16,723 bases of DNA, taken from positions 1-16,723 of the forward strand of contig JAGQND010000009.1 in NCBI GenBank assembly GCA_020428265.1, in the 5' to 3' direction. Below the pieces are notes generated by a model. The model did no database searches, was not told the DNA's origin, and saw only the letters and a list, made by a program, of their open reading frames with translations. Below are positions 1-6,427 of this stretch, one piece after another. The stretch is from Candidatus Saccharimonadota bacterium. GTDB lineage: Bacteria; Patescibacteriota; Saccharimonadia; Saccharimonadales; Saccharimonadaceae. The position numbers and the translations under genes were made by a program. Positions within the stretch are counted from its first letter, which is position 1, and each line of letters begins with the position of its first letter.

Positions 1-338
1 TCAACTACACGACCAAGTAACTCTGGGCCAACAGGAACATCAAGCACGGTACCTTTAAGGGTAACTTTGCTACCCGCCACTACAGATTCATCACTACCTA
101 ACAGCACGGCACCGATTTCATCTTCGTTCAAGTTGAGAGCAAATGCTTCTACGACACCTTCATCGGTTTCGATAAGTAGCACTTCGCTATAGCCGGCAGC
201 GCGTAGGCCATAAACCCACGCCACGCCGTCACCCACACGGGTAACGACACCGACGCTCTCTAAATCACCGGATACCTCAAGCGCCTGTATGGCATCCTTT
301 ATCTCTTTGCTTAAATCTGTAACTGATAGTTCTGGCAT
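1..338 (-). CDS. atpA: ATP synthase F1 subunit alpha, N-terminal part (runs off left edge)
   Basis: Start codon ATG lies at 338 on the minus strand, preceded by AAGGAA. The 112 complete codons visible cover the N-terminal beta-barrel of the F1 alpha subunit, with the family pattern SVGVVTRVGDGVAWVYGL, then ALNLNEDEIGAVLLG and DVPVGPELLGRVV. Alpha forms the catalytic hexamer with beta and binds nucleotide at the non-catalytic sites; the Walker A motif lies beyond the window. It is the last visible gene of the operon and starts 9 nt after the stop of atpH. Identity is secure; only about a fifth of the usual ~500-residue protein is present. Confidence 0.95.
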   Translation of the reverse strand, partial: MPELSVTDLSKEIKDAIQALEVSGDLESVGVVTRVGDGVAWVYGLRAAGYSEVLLIETDEGVVEAFALNLNEDEIGAVLLGSDESVVAGSKVTLKGTVLDVPVGPELLGRVV

Positions 339-347
339 AGTTGTTCC

Positions 348-737
348 TTATAGTTTGCTTGCTGTTAATTGGTTCAATTTATGACGGATTGTATTGTCTA
401 GTTGCTTGTCTGGAGTGTCAATTTTGACACCGCCAAGCAGAGTTTCGTCGATACTAGTACGCAAGTGAACCTCTTTCGCGCTCGTCGACTTTTGTAGATA
501 GCTAGTGACAGACTTCAAAGTGTCATCACTTAGCTTATGGCTGCTCGCTACATCGGCATATAGGACACCTCGGTCAAGGAGAGCGGCCTCGATGTCCCGA
601 ACAAGTAGCGATACTTCTTTAGTTCGTTTTGATTCTACTAGGTAAGCGGCAAGTTGCTTAGTAATATCCTTGCCTTTTAGTAGTTCGCCGGCAAAATACA
701 CAGCGATTTTACGCCTCGGTATGCGAGCTTGTGCCAT
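348..737 (-). CDS. atpH: ATP synthase F1 subunit delta (short form)
   Basis: The position between atpF and atpA, plus the C-terminal signature DETLLGGVKIDTPDKQLDNT followed by an IRHKL helix, identify the delta (OSCP) subunit, which ties the b-subunit stalk to the top of F1. An AAGGAA site precedes ATG 737. At 129 residues it is clearly shorter than the usual ~175-180. The C-terminal domain that contacts b is recognisable, so the missing part should lie in the N-terminal helical domain that binds alpha. A frameshift is unlikely, because both ends fit neighbouring genes closely (1 nt after atpF, 9 nt before atpA) and the N-terminus (MAQARIPRRKIAVYFAGELL) resembles a normal delta start. Confidence 0.88.
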   Translation of the reverse strand: MAQARIPRRKIAVYFAGELLKGKDITKQLAAYLVESKRTKEVSLLVRDIEAALLDRGVLYADVASSHKLSDDTLKSVTSYLQKSTSAKEVHLRTSIDETLLGGVKIDTPDKQLDNTIRHKLNQLTASKL

Positions 738-738
738 G

Positions 739-1275
739 TTACGCGTTTTCCTTTACAGCTTCGGCAATGATTTTTTTGTCTACATCACCACTAACTGCTT
801 TGCCCACTACCTTTTCGGTAGCAAGAGCAACTAGGTCTATAGTGTCATTGTGCAGTGATTTACGCGCTGCTATAACATCTTTTTCCAGTTGGTCATGAGC
901 ATCTTTAACAATTTTCTCTGAGCGAGCTTTGGCTTTTTCTTCGGCGTCAACAATTTTGGCGTTAGCTTCGTCCTTGGCGGTTTCCACTATATCGCGCGCT
1001 TCTTGCTGAGCTTCTTTGAGTGCTGCTTTGATTTCATCTTGAGCAGCCGCTGCTTTCTCTTCAGCTTCCTTGGCAGCTTCAGTGCTAGCCTCTATGGCAG
1101 CTTGTCGGTCGTCGACGGCTTTCATAAGAGGCGGGAAGACAAATTTGTTAAGTAGGTAAACGAGTATCACAAACGCAACGCCCTGCAAAACGAGCATTTT
1201 CCAATCGATACCAAGCGACGACATAACATCGCCTGAACCTTCGGTGGATGCAAATTGTTGGAGTACGTTTGACAT
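739..1275 (-). CDS. atpF: ATP synthase Fo subunit b
   Basis: The 178-residue protein has a short polar N-terminus, one membrane helix at about residues 26-45 (MLVLQGVAFVILVYLLNKFV), and then a long charged Ala/Glu/Lys-rich coiled coil of about 120 residues. This is the architecture of the peripheral-stalk b subunit, which dimerises and holds F1 against Fo via delta. An AAGGAG Shine-Dalgarno stands about 5 nt before ATG 1275. It lies between atpE (8 nt gap) and atpH (1 nt gap), the standard order. There is no sign of a second b or b' gene, so a homodimer stalk is expected. Confidence 0.93.
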   Translation of the reverse strand: MSNVLQQFASTEGSGDVMSSLGIDWKMLVLQGVAFVILVYLLNKFVFPPLMKAVDDRQAAIEASTEAAKEAEEKAAAAQDEIKAALKEAQQEARDIVETAKDEANAKIVDAEEKAKARSEKIVKDAHDQLEKDVIAARKSLHNDTIDLVALATEKVVGKAVSGDVDKKIIAEAVKENA

Positions 1276-1283
1276 GTGACTCC

Positions 1284-1499
1284 TTAGGCTACTGCTTTAG
1301 CAATAAAGGCAACCACGATACCGATGATAGCTAGTGAGTCGGCAAAGACGATAGCTGTGATCATAAGTGTACGGATTGGACCTAGTTGTTCTGGGTTTCG
1401 ACCAAATGCGTTAAGTGCACCACCACCGATAATACCAATACCTATAGCCGCACCAAAGGCAGGCAAAGCGTATGATAGCGCAAATGCTAGTTGTTCCAT
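1284..1499 (-). CDS. atpE: ATP synthase Fo subunit c (proteolipid)
   Basis: A 71-residue hairpin of two membrane helices. The first carries the glycine-rich packing motif (AAIGIGIIGGG, residues 17-27), followed by a polar loop GRNPEQ (33-38) and a second helix with the ion-binding carboxylate Asp54 in FADSLAIIG. Helix 1 has Ile, not Gln, opposite the carboxylate (residue 21), and the carboxylate is Asp, so proton rather than sodium coupling is inferred. AAGGAG lies 9 nt upstream of ATG 1499. The gene is preceded by its own likely -10 element (see 1529-1537), which could raise its expression above the single-copy Fo subunits. Confidence 0.96.
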   Translation of the reverse strand: MEQLAFALSYALPAFGAAIGIGIIGGGALNAFGRNPEQLGPIRTLMITAIVFADSLAIIGIVVAFIAKAVA

Positions 1500-1528
1500 G
1501 TAATTTTTCTCCTTAATTTATTACCTAT

Positions 1529-1537
1529 ATTATAACA
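1529..1537 (-). promoter_or_regulatory. Probable internal promoter for atpE (extended -10)
   Basis: The 38-bp gap between atpB and atpE contains TGtTATAAT on the minus strand, a perfect extended -10 hexamer lying directly after the atpB stop codon. Expected initiation is near 1522, giving a leader of about 22 nt that contains the AAGGAG of atpE. No good -35 hexamer is visible at 17-nt spacing. An internal promoter here fits the need for about ten c subunits per complex. Inference from sequence only. Confidence 0.55.
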
Positions 1538-2374
1538 TCATTCCGACTGAACTGCCGCACGGGGGTGAGTATCAGAAGGTGAATGATCAACAGATGTAAT
1601 GTTAGCGTCTTCATCGTGAGCGCCATGACTCTCGACAGCTAGGGATGTGAATATGATAGTAAGCATGAAGAACACATAAGCCTGTATGAAGCCGATAAAC
1701 AGCTCGAAGGCCATAAAGAATGGCAATATAACAGCCGCCAAATAACTAGTCAGAACAGATACGATAATAAGTAGGATTTCGCCAGCGAAACAGTTACCGA
1801 ACATACGAACGCTTAGCGCAATATAGCGTGAAACTTCACCGATAAGCTCCAGAAATCCCTCGAACGAACCAATAGGGTCCTTAAGTGGATTGCGAATATA
1901 ACGCTTGAGGTTGCCTATGTTGCCATGGGCGCGCACGGCATAGAACTGAACTGTCATAAACACGACAAGCGCTACAGCAGTGGTGAAGTTAAGGTCAGCT
2001 GCCACCGAGCGGAGTACGGCCTTACCTTCGTAGGTTACACTCTCGAGACCCGGCAACACACTCATCCAGTACGAAAACAACATAGCAAAAAATATCGTCA
2101 AAGCTAGCGGAGCAACTTTGCGTGCTAGTTTTTTATCTGGGATAACGCTATATACCTGCCCAAGCATACCCTCGAAAGCCCACTGCGCCAAGCCCACAAA
2201 GCGATTGTAGCGGCCCGCTCGCACCATACGCGAAACATACATAAATACAGTGATAAGTAGTATAGAGCTTACAATACCCGTAAGGAATGAATTGGTGATA
2301 GAAAATCCACCAACAGTAAATAAAGTCAGCGGGGCAGCATGAATATCGATACTGATGGCAAATTGATTTAACAT
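1538..2374 (-). CDS. atpB: ATP synthase Fo subunit a
   Basis: A 278-residue hydrophobic protein with about six membrane helices and the diagnostic helix SVRMFGNCFAGEILL. Arg190 is the essential arginine that faces the c-ring carboxylate (Arg210 of E. coli). It forms the proton half-channels of Fo. The N-terminus IDIHAAPLTLFTVGGFSITNS is also typical. The C-terminus extends past the last helix as a polar, His/Asp-rich tail of about 30 residues (ESHGAHDEDANITSVDHS...), a longer cytoplasmic tail than usual. The start codon overlaps the atpI stop as TAATG, with no clear Shine-Dalgarno, suggesting translational coupling. Confidence 0.95.
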   Translation of the reverse strand: MLNQFAISIDIHAAPLTLFTVGGFSITNSFLTGIVSSILLITVFMYVSRMVRAGRYNRFVGLAQWAFEGMLGQVYSVIPDKKLARKVAPLALTIFFAMLFSYWMSVLPGLESVTYEGKAVLRSVAADLNFTTAVALVVFMTVQFYAVRAHGNIGNLKRYIRNPLKDPIGSFEGFLELIGEVSRYIALSVRMFGNCFAGEILLIIVSVLTSYLAAVILPFFMAFELFIGFIQAYVFFMLTIIFTSLAVESHGAHDEDANITSVDHSPSDTHPRAAVQSE

Positions 2375-2649
2375 TATATATTCGCTTTCTTATACTGCTT
2401 TCTAACTAAAATTCCCGACCCCAAAAGTCCGAACACTACGCCACCTATGGACGCCCAAGGCTTGAGACCAAACTGTGCGTCTAGCCAAGAACCGAGAGCC
2501 ATACCGAGAAGCACAGGTACAAACATGCGCCAAGTGGTGTCAGCTGCTATAACAAACAACATATAACCCGCCGATTTATCAGGCTTGGCTTGTATTTCAT
2601 CGGACGTTTTTGATTTATCGTCGCTGTTTGTACTCGCAGCAGCGCTCAT
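2374..2649 (-). CDS. AtpI/AtpZ-family ATP synthase accessory membrane protein
   Basis: A 91-residue protein with a charged N-terminus of about 25 residues and two membrane helices (about 30-52 and 63-82). The pattern WRMFVPVLLGMALGSWLD, then GLKPWASIGGVVFGLLGSGI and a basic end RKQYKK, matches the AtpZ/AtpI family (PF09527 type) encoded first in many atp operons and linked to c-ring assembly or Mg/Ca transport. It precedes atpB and overlaps it by one base. Its promoter is unclear: a TTGCGT/TAGAGT pair with 17-nt spacing ends 9 nt before ATG 2649. I leave the symbol empty because atpI and atpZ cannot be separated here. Confidence 0.8.
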   Translation of the reverse strand: MSAAASTNSDDKSKTSDEIQAKPDKSAGYMLFVIAADTTWRMFVPVLLGMALGSWLDAQFGLKPWASIGGVVFGLLGSGILVRKQYKKANI

Positions 2650-2657
2650 TACAGTAC

Positions 2658-2672
2658 AACTCTAACAGAGTT
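2658..2672. repeat. Small inverted repeat upstream of the atp operon
   Basis: AACTCT-AAC-AGAGTT is a perfect 6-bp inverted repeat with a 3-nt loop, starting 9 bases before the atpI start codon. It overlaps the candidate -10 (TAGAGT) of the operon, so it may be an operator-like site or a chance palindrome. There is no T-run, so it is not a terminator. Confidence 0.35.
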
Positions 2673-2700
2673 TACCGGCTAACGCAACAACTAGCGGGCA

Positions 2701-2727
2701 ATTTAAAAGCCGCCACTATGTGGCGGC
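2701..2727 (-). terminator. Intrinsic terminator after the 55-residue ORF
   Basis: On the minus strand GCCGCCAC-ATA-GTGGCGGC forms a perfect 8-bp GC-rich stem with a 3-nt loop and is followed at once by TTTTAAAT. It begins 6 nt after the stop codon of the small ORF at 2734-2901 and separates that unit from the atp operon downstream. Confidence 0.85.
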
Positions 2728-2733
2728 GGTGGG

Positions 2734-2901
2734 TCAGAACGACCCGAAGTCGGTGCGAACCTCGCTGGCGGCACCATGGCCGCGCGTTGCGGGCGGATCG
2801 CCGGCTTCGTTGTGCTTCAAGATCTTCTTGCGGCTTCGGCTGGACGTACCAGCGTCATCCAAGATCTTGGCCAGTTCGACGGGATCGACACGGGGTGCCA
2901 T
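2734..2901 (-). CDS. 55-residue GC-rich small protein of unknown function
   Basis: ATG 2901 overlaps the stop of the upstream 585-residue gene as TAATG. AGGAGG (2906-2911, inside the last sense codons of that gene) lies 4 nt before the start. The product is soluble, charged and hydrophilic (MAPRVDPVELAKILDDAG, then SRSRKKILKHNEAG, ending RTDFGSF), with a possible short helix at 7-17 and a basic patch at 21-30. I do not recognise a family. Codons are strikingly GC-rich (GCC, AAG, CTG, CGC; no ATA or CTA), unlike most of the window but like the hydrolase at 12901. A strong ribosome site, coupling and a terminator 6 nt after the stop all support a real gene despite its length. It does not end in GG-Glu/Gln, so it is not a Pup by the usual criterion. 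Confidence 0.7.
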   Translation of the reverse strand: MAPRVDPVELAKILDDAGTSSRSRKKILKHNEAGDPPATRGHGAASEVRTDFGSF

Positions 2902-4658
2902 TAGTCCTCCTCGGGTGATTTCTCCTTGGTATCAATTAGATACTTTTCTATTATAGCATCATTTTTAATATAATTCAAGCTGCGGCTAAAGTGCCACATC
3001 AACATTTTGTGACGCCTATCGCGCTCTTCATCAGTGTGCACCTCACGGCCTAGATGTTCCGTAGTAGGCACCAAACTACCCCAGTTGTTGAGCCAGAAAG
3101 ACGGGGTAAGCTCAGACCCATAATTCACCGCCACGTCATTTAGCACCGCAAAACCTACGCGACTATGCGGCCGCCCAAACTCTACCGCCGCATGGTGCGC
3201 CGACCACAAAACAGGCTCGCTAAGTTCACACATCGCCACATTGGCCGCAAAATACGCAGGTATATGCCGTATATCTTCAAGACGCCTTGCAGAATACTCA
3301 CGGTCGCTGGCAAGGCGTTCGTGCAATTCATCGTCTTTTTCGCCATGCAATACCTGGCGATCAATAGTTAACTTAGTAGCGTTAAGTAGCAGCTCTAAAC
3401 CGTAATCGGTATATATAAAATGCTTAATAATCGGCTTGAACCTACTAAAATTATCGTCTTTCATGAGTTTTTTAATCATTGGCACCAGATAATCATCTAG
3501 CACTTTCTTTGCCAACTCCTCACGCGGGCCAACATGATTATATATATCTTTGGCCACGCTCGCGATTTGCCCGGGAGTAAAGCCAAACGTGTCAGGACCA
3601 GCATCTAAAACCCTTAACACAATCGACTGTATAGTCACATAGTCTGTGTGCGCCGACATCTCGAGCGACGGAGCATCATGTTTATGAAAATCAAGAATCT
3701 TATATACGTCCTCCACGGCATCGGACACCGTCTGACTATTGCCACCTATAGAATCATAATTAACGTCATATATATTCCACATGTCACCGTGGCCCTTGTA
3801 GTATACAGCCGCATGGTATCCACGATTTTTTACCGCGTCACGGTATATCTCTCGGGCTTTATCCAACACACGGTCCACCATGTCAGACATAGCCGGGTCG
3901 GCTTCCAGCCTCTCTACCAGCCCTAGTAGGGCATGCGTGGTTGCTATTTTCTGCGACTCGTAGCCAGACTTCATCACGCCAGCATGTAGGTAATCCGCGC
4001 CAGCTTTTTCAAAAAAGCTCGACGCTATTATAGATACACCCAGGCAAGTAGGCGGTAACTTTTCGACACCCAAAGCCTCTATATATTTTGGCGAAAGCCT
4101 CAGTGGGTTATAGTCATATTCACCATTCTCAGCCGGCTCACCACTAGAAGTTTCGGTCAAAGATTTTATTTTATCAGTCAGCCAACTTATCGCAGCTCGC
4201 TCATTTTCCTCGGTACCAGTCTTAAATAATTCCACATTTTTATCGGCTTCATCACCTAGTAAACTATAAGATTCCTCTATAATTCGCTTACCAAACTGCT
4301 CCACACGCCGCACAGTATTTAAGTCATAGCCGTCACTAAACTTATCTGCTATGCGCATAGGAGAGTCCACTAGTATCGGCCTGTTACCCCCTTGCTCCTC
4401 TGGTGCCGTAGGGTAAGATGCCGCTATATCCAGCAAAAACTCATTGTCTGTATACAGTTCATACGCACTGCGTAGCCCAAGCACGCCAAACTTCTCGATA
4501 ATTTGCGTATTTGGCGTAGCGGGAGCCTCTTCGGCGACAGGAGGCAGCGGCTCCTTGAGCATTATGTCCTGCGCAAGGTCGAGCAGCTCATCAAAATAAA
4601 CAGGGTAGCTAGCCCTGTCAATCTTCTCAATAGCCTCTTTTATCTCGCGCAACTCCAT
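2901..4658 (-). CDS. Conserved-looking hypothetical protein, 585 residues
   Basis: A long soluble protein with no signal peptide or membrane helix. I cannot place it in a family. It opens with an amphipathic stretch (MELREIKEAIEKIDRASYPV), then a Pro/Ala-rich linker near residues 37-50, followed by a mostly helical body. The C-terminal third is rich in aromatic and His residues (LWSAHHAAVEFGRPHSRVGF, then SFWLNNWGSLVPTTEHLG), which could form a binding pocket. No HExxH, Walker or Rossmann signature is evident. ATG 4658 follows a consensus promoter by 8 nt and has no Shine-Dalgarno, so the mRNA is probably leaderless. The stop is shared (TAATG) with the 55-residue ORF. Codon use is host-like until the last few codons. 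Confidence 0.8.
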   Translation of the reverse strand: MELREIKEAIEKIDRASYPVYFDELLDLAQDIMLKEPLPPVAEEAPATPNTQIIEKFGVLGLRSAYELYTDNEFLLDIAASYPTAPEEQGGNRPILVDSPMRIADKFSDGYDLNTVRRVEQFGKRIIEESYSLLGDEADKNVELFKTGTEENERAAISWLTDKIKSLTETSSGEPAENGEYDYNPLRLSPKYIEALGVEKLPPTCLGVSIIASSFFEKAGADYLHAGVMKSGYESQKIATTHALLGLVERLEADPAMSDMVDRVLDKAREIYRDAVKNRGYHAAVYYKGHGDMWNIYDVNYDSIGGNSQTVSDAVEDVYKILDFHKHDAPSLEMSAHTDYVTIQSIVLRVLDAGPDTFGFTPGQIASVAKDIYNHVGPREELAKKVLDDYLVPMIKKLMKDDNFSRFKPIIKHFIYTDYGLELLLNATKLTIDRQVLHGEKDDELHERLASDREYSARRLEDIRHIPAYFAANVAMCELSEPVLWSAHHAAVEFGRPHSRVGFAVLNDVAVNYGSELTPSFWLNNWGSLVPTTEHLGREVHTDEERDRRHKMLMWHFSRSLNYIKNDAIIEKYLIDTKEKSPEED

Positions 4659-4666
4659 TTAAATGT

Positions 4667-4695
4667 ATTATACCACAAAATGCTTAAAAATACAA
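4667..4695 (-). promoter_or_regulatory. Promoter of the 585-residue/55-residue gene pair
   Basis: On the minus strand: -35 TTGTAT (4695-4690), a 17-nt spacer containing TTTTTAAGC and TTTTGTG, and a perfect TATAAT -10 (4672-4667) preceded by TGg (extended -10). The -10 ends 8 nt before the start codon at 4658, so transcription should begin within a few bases of it. The spacer is nearly identical to that at 13811-13839. Confidence 0.85.
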
Positions 4696-4710
4696 TACTA
4701 GGCGCTGCTG

Positions 4711-4716
4711 TATACT
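4711..4716 (+). promoter_or_regulatory. -10 element for the 66-residue gene
   Basis: TATACT lies 6 nt before ATG 4723, so initiation is expected at the A of the start codon. The promoter sits back-to-back with the minus-strand promoter at 4667-4695 in a 64-bp divergent gap. Confidence 0.55.
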
Positions 4717-4722
4717 ATAAAC

Positions 4723-4923
4723 ATGCCCCGCAGACACACTCCCCAAAAACACACACCATATACATATGTAAATCACGAAGCCAGCAAAACACGCTATCGC
4801 TCACAGGCCGAAGCTCAAAAGGCCGCTGAACTAGGCATGCTACGCAACCCGAGTGTAGAGCTAGAAGCATACCAAGGCGCCGACGGCGGGTGGTACCTTA
4901 CGAGCCAAGTAAAAAATCATTGA
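4723..4923 (+). CDS. Small basic hypothetical protein, 66 residues
   Basis: The N-terminal ~17 residues are basic and low in complexity (MPRRHTPQKHTPYTYVNHEA). The rest looks like one compact domain: a helix with KTRYRSQAEAQKAAELGML, then a strand-turn-strand ending ELEAYQGADGGWYLTSQV. The DGGWYLT turn and the regular spacing suggest a genuine small fold, but I do not recognise the family. No membrane segment and no CxxC. The C-terminus is KNH, so it is not a Pup-type modifier. It is probably translated from a leaderless mRNA (-10 ends 6 nt upstream) and lies 31 nt before the metalloprotease gene. Confidence 0.65.
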   Translation: MPRRHTPQKHTPYTYVNHEASKTRYRSQAEAQKAAELGMLRNPSVELEAYQGADGGWYLTSQVKNH

Positions 4924-4954
4924 CATAGCATAGATATCGGCATATAACTTAGCC

Positions 4955-6031
4955 ATGGAGACTCCATCGGATAGGCTACTTCAGCTGCACTTGGCTACGC
5001 ACAACGCCATGGCCGACAATCACGGCAAACTACCCGACGATGAGCACGCAAAAAACTGGCAACACGAAATATCGCGGTTTAAACAGCCGTTTTTTTATTG
5101 GAACGAACAACCCGCAGCAACATATATAGATAACGCGTTTAACGCGTACGACTACGAAGCCGCCAAGGCCACACTAAACCACAAACTGTACGTCCCTATA
5201 GGTCATGCGGCTATGCGCAGTAGTATATCTGGCTGGGCAAAACAAGCATATATGGGTGATATCATAAAATACCTAGAGTGGAATCACGAGCGCGCCGACA
5301 TACTAAATAATTCACTAGATAGAGACAAAAAAGAATTTCACGATGTTGTTGTAGACGGCTTCAATAGCTTGATAAACTTGAATTATTTTCCGCTTCACTC
5401 ACTATGGGAAGCTCAAGACGCATACAGGCGCACCCGTGTGTTTCAGCTTGACGCCATACAGTCAGGGCTGCACCGCGCCGTAGGTATATACTACTCGCAC
5501 ACCGACACTATCCAGATTGCAAATCTGTACGAAAACAAACTCGCCATGAGTGGAATAGGCAACAGCATAGGCCGCACTGTACTGCACGAGTATATACATG
5601 CATCGGGTAAATACGGTGGATTTGAGCTGCACGACACCAGTCAACCACAATCCTGGCGCGCAATCGACGAAGGCTTTACCGAGCACTCTACCGTAATAGC
5701 GCTCGACCGTTCGAGCCCAGAACCTGGCACCGTAGACCCCAGCAAGCGCCGCAACGACACGCATAAAATCACATCGTATCACCCGGAGCGCAAGCTGGTA
5801 CAGCGCATACTAGATGCTACCAATACACCGGCAAACGAACTGGCCGACATATACTACAGCCCGCGCAACATACCACAAACCGACCGTCGCAAGCGTGATT
5901 TACTACGCAAAATCGGCCAAAAATGTGGCGGCGAAGACGTGTTTATAAAACACATGCTAGCCTACGAGAACGCGTCTAAGGTAACAGTACGCAACAAAAT
6001 CGTCAAAAAAATCATAAAGAGCCTTGAATAA
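4955..6031 (+). CDS. Probable zinc metalloprotease (gluzincin-like), 358 residues
   Basis: Residues 211-215 are HEYIH, an HExxH zinc site, with Glu212 as the expected catalytic base. About 24 residues on, DEGFTEH supplies Glu239 in the position of the third zinc ligand; this resembles the NEGFTEY helix of clan MA gluzincins (thermolysin/M1-like). A downstream SYHPERKLVQRIL stretch also resembles the helix that follows the active site in such enzymes. The N-terminal ~190 residues are helical and unassigned. No signal peptide is seen, so it should act in the cytoplasm unless exported by another route. A weak -10 (TATAAC, 4943-4948) lies 6 nt before the ATG. Its substrate is unknown. It is co-directional with the glutaredoxin and the PafA/Dop pair. 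Confidence 0.7.
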   Translation: METPSDRLLQLHLATHNAMADNHGKLPDDEHAKNWQHEISRFKQPFFYWNEQPAATYIDNAFNAYDYEAAKATLNHKLYVPIGHAAMRSSISGWAKQAYMGDIIKYLEWNHERADILNNSLDRDKKEFHDVVVDGFNSLINLNYFPLHSLWEAQDAYRRTRVFQLDAIQSGLHRAVGIYYSHTDTIQIANLYENKLAMSGIGNSIGRTVLHEYIHASGKYGGFELHDTSQPQSWRAIDEGFTEHSTVIALDRSSPEPGTVDPSKRRNDTHKITSYHPERKLVQRILDATNTPANELADIYYSPRNIPQTDRRKRDLLRKIGQKCGGEDVFIKHMLAYENASKVTVRNKIVKKIIKSLE

Positions 6032-6062
6032 GCGGAAGTATGATATATTTAGTATAGTTAAA

Positions 6063-6071
6063 GGGGGAGAG
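6063..6071 (+). promoter_or_regulatory. Shine-Dalgarno that fixes the glutaredoxin start
   Basis: A GGGGGAGAG run directly precedes ATG 6072. It places the start there rather than at the in-frame ATG 6024, which would add 16 residues (MNKRKYDIFSIVKGGE) not expected in a glutaredoxin and overlap the previous gene. Candidate -10 elements TATGAT (6039-6044) and TATAGT (6053-6058) lie just upstream. Confidence 0.65.
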
Positions 6072-6359
6072 ATGACCGACAACCAACCAAAAGTGATTTT
6101 ATATAGCGCTAGCTGGTGCGCTTTTTGCCACACCGAAGCCCAATGGCTAGACCACCTAAAAATCCCTTATGTCAAAAAAGACATAGAAGAAGACAAAGAA
6201 GCTTACGAAGAACTTATGACCAAAACTAAAGGCAACTACAGTGGCGTGCCTGTTACCGATGTAGCCGGCGAAGTTATCCTTGGTTTTGATCGCCCCAAAC
6301 TCCTTGGCGCCATCAAACAAGCTGGCCTAGACTCTACAGCTAGCGCCCCTGCGGCATAA
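6072..6359 (+). CDS. Glutaredoxin-like thiol-disulfide protein
   Basis: A 95-residue thioredoxin-fold protein. The first strand VILYSAS leads into WCAFC (Cys16 and Cys19, the redox CxxC). The cis-proline motif GVPVTD and the final GFDRPKL helix follow in the order expected of glutaredoxins and NrdH-like redoxins. The role is electron transfer or reduction of protein disulfides or mixed disulfides in the cytoplasm. The C-terminus carries a short Ala/Ser-rich tail (DSTASAPAA) with no obvious function. The start is set by the GGGGGAGAG site. Position between the metalloprotease and the PafA/Dop pair is suggestive but no functional link is proven. Confidence 0.85.
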   Translation: MTDNQPKVILYSASWCAFCHTEAQWLDHLKIPYVKKDIEEDKEAYEELMTKTKGNYSGVPVTDVAGEVILGFDRPKLLGAIKQAGLDSTASAPAA

Positions 6360-6405
6360 TACACACCCCTCGTAGTCAAGCGTAAGAAGTTTTGTTTACA
6401 GAGTG

Positions 6406-6418
6406 TATACTTTATACT
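6406..6418 (+). promoter_or_regulatory. Tandem -10 elements upstream of the PafA/Dop-like pair
   Basis: Two TATACT hexamers occur at 6406-6411 and 6413-6418. The second ends 9 nt before ATG 6428, so a nearly leaderless transcript is expected. A TTTACA at 6395-6400 is too close to serve as a normal -35 for either. No Shine-Dalgarno precedes the start. Confidence 0.5.
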
Positions 6419-6427
6419 CTAATTACT

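Noticed and set aside
2610..2956. Plus-strand open frames of 102 and 78 codons
   Set aside because: They run antisense to atpI/Z, the terminator and the 55-residue ORF, cross a perfect hairpin and have Arg/Trp-rich, unstructured products.
4723..4923. The 66-residue protein or the 55-residue ORF as the missing Pup
   Set aside because: Their C-termini are KNH and GSF. A Pup-type modifier should end in GG-Glu or GG-Gln, and neither has a Pup-like acidic helix near the C-terminus.
6024..6071. Upstream ATG for the glutaredoxin
   Set aside because: It overlaps the protease gene and would add 16 non-family residues; ATG 6072 has a strong Shine-Dalgarno directly before it.
6392..6427. Upstream TTG start for PafA/Dop copy 1
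   Set aside because: ATG 6428 gives an N-terminus that aligns with copy 2, and the TTG lies upstream of the likely -10 elements.
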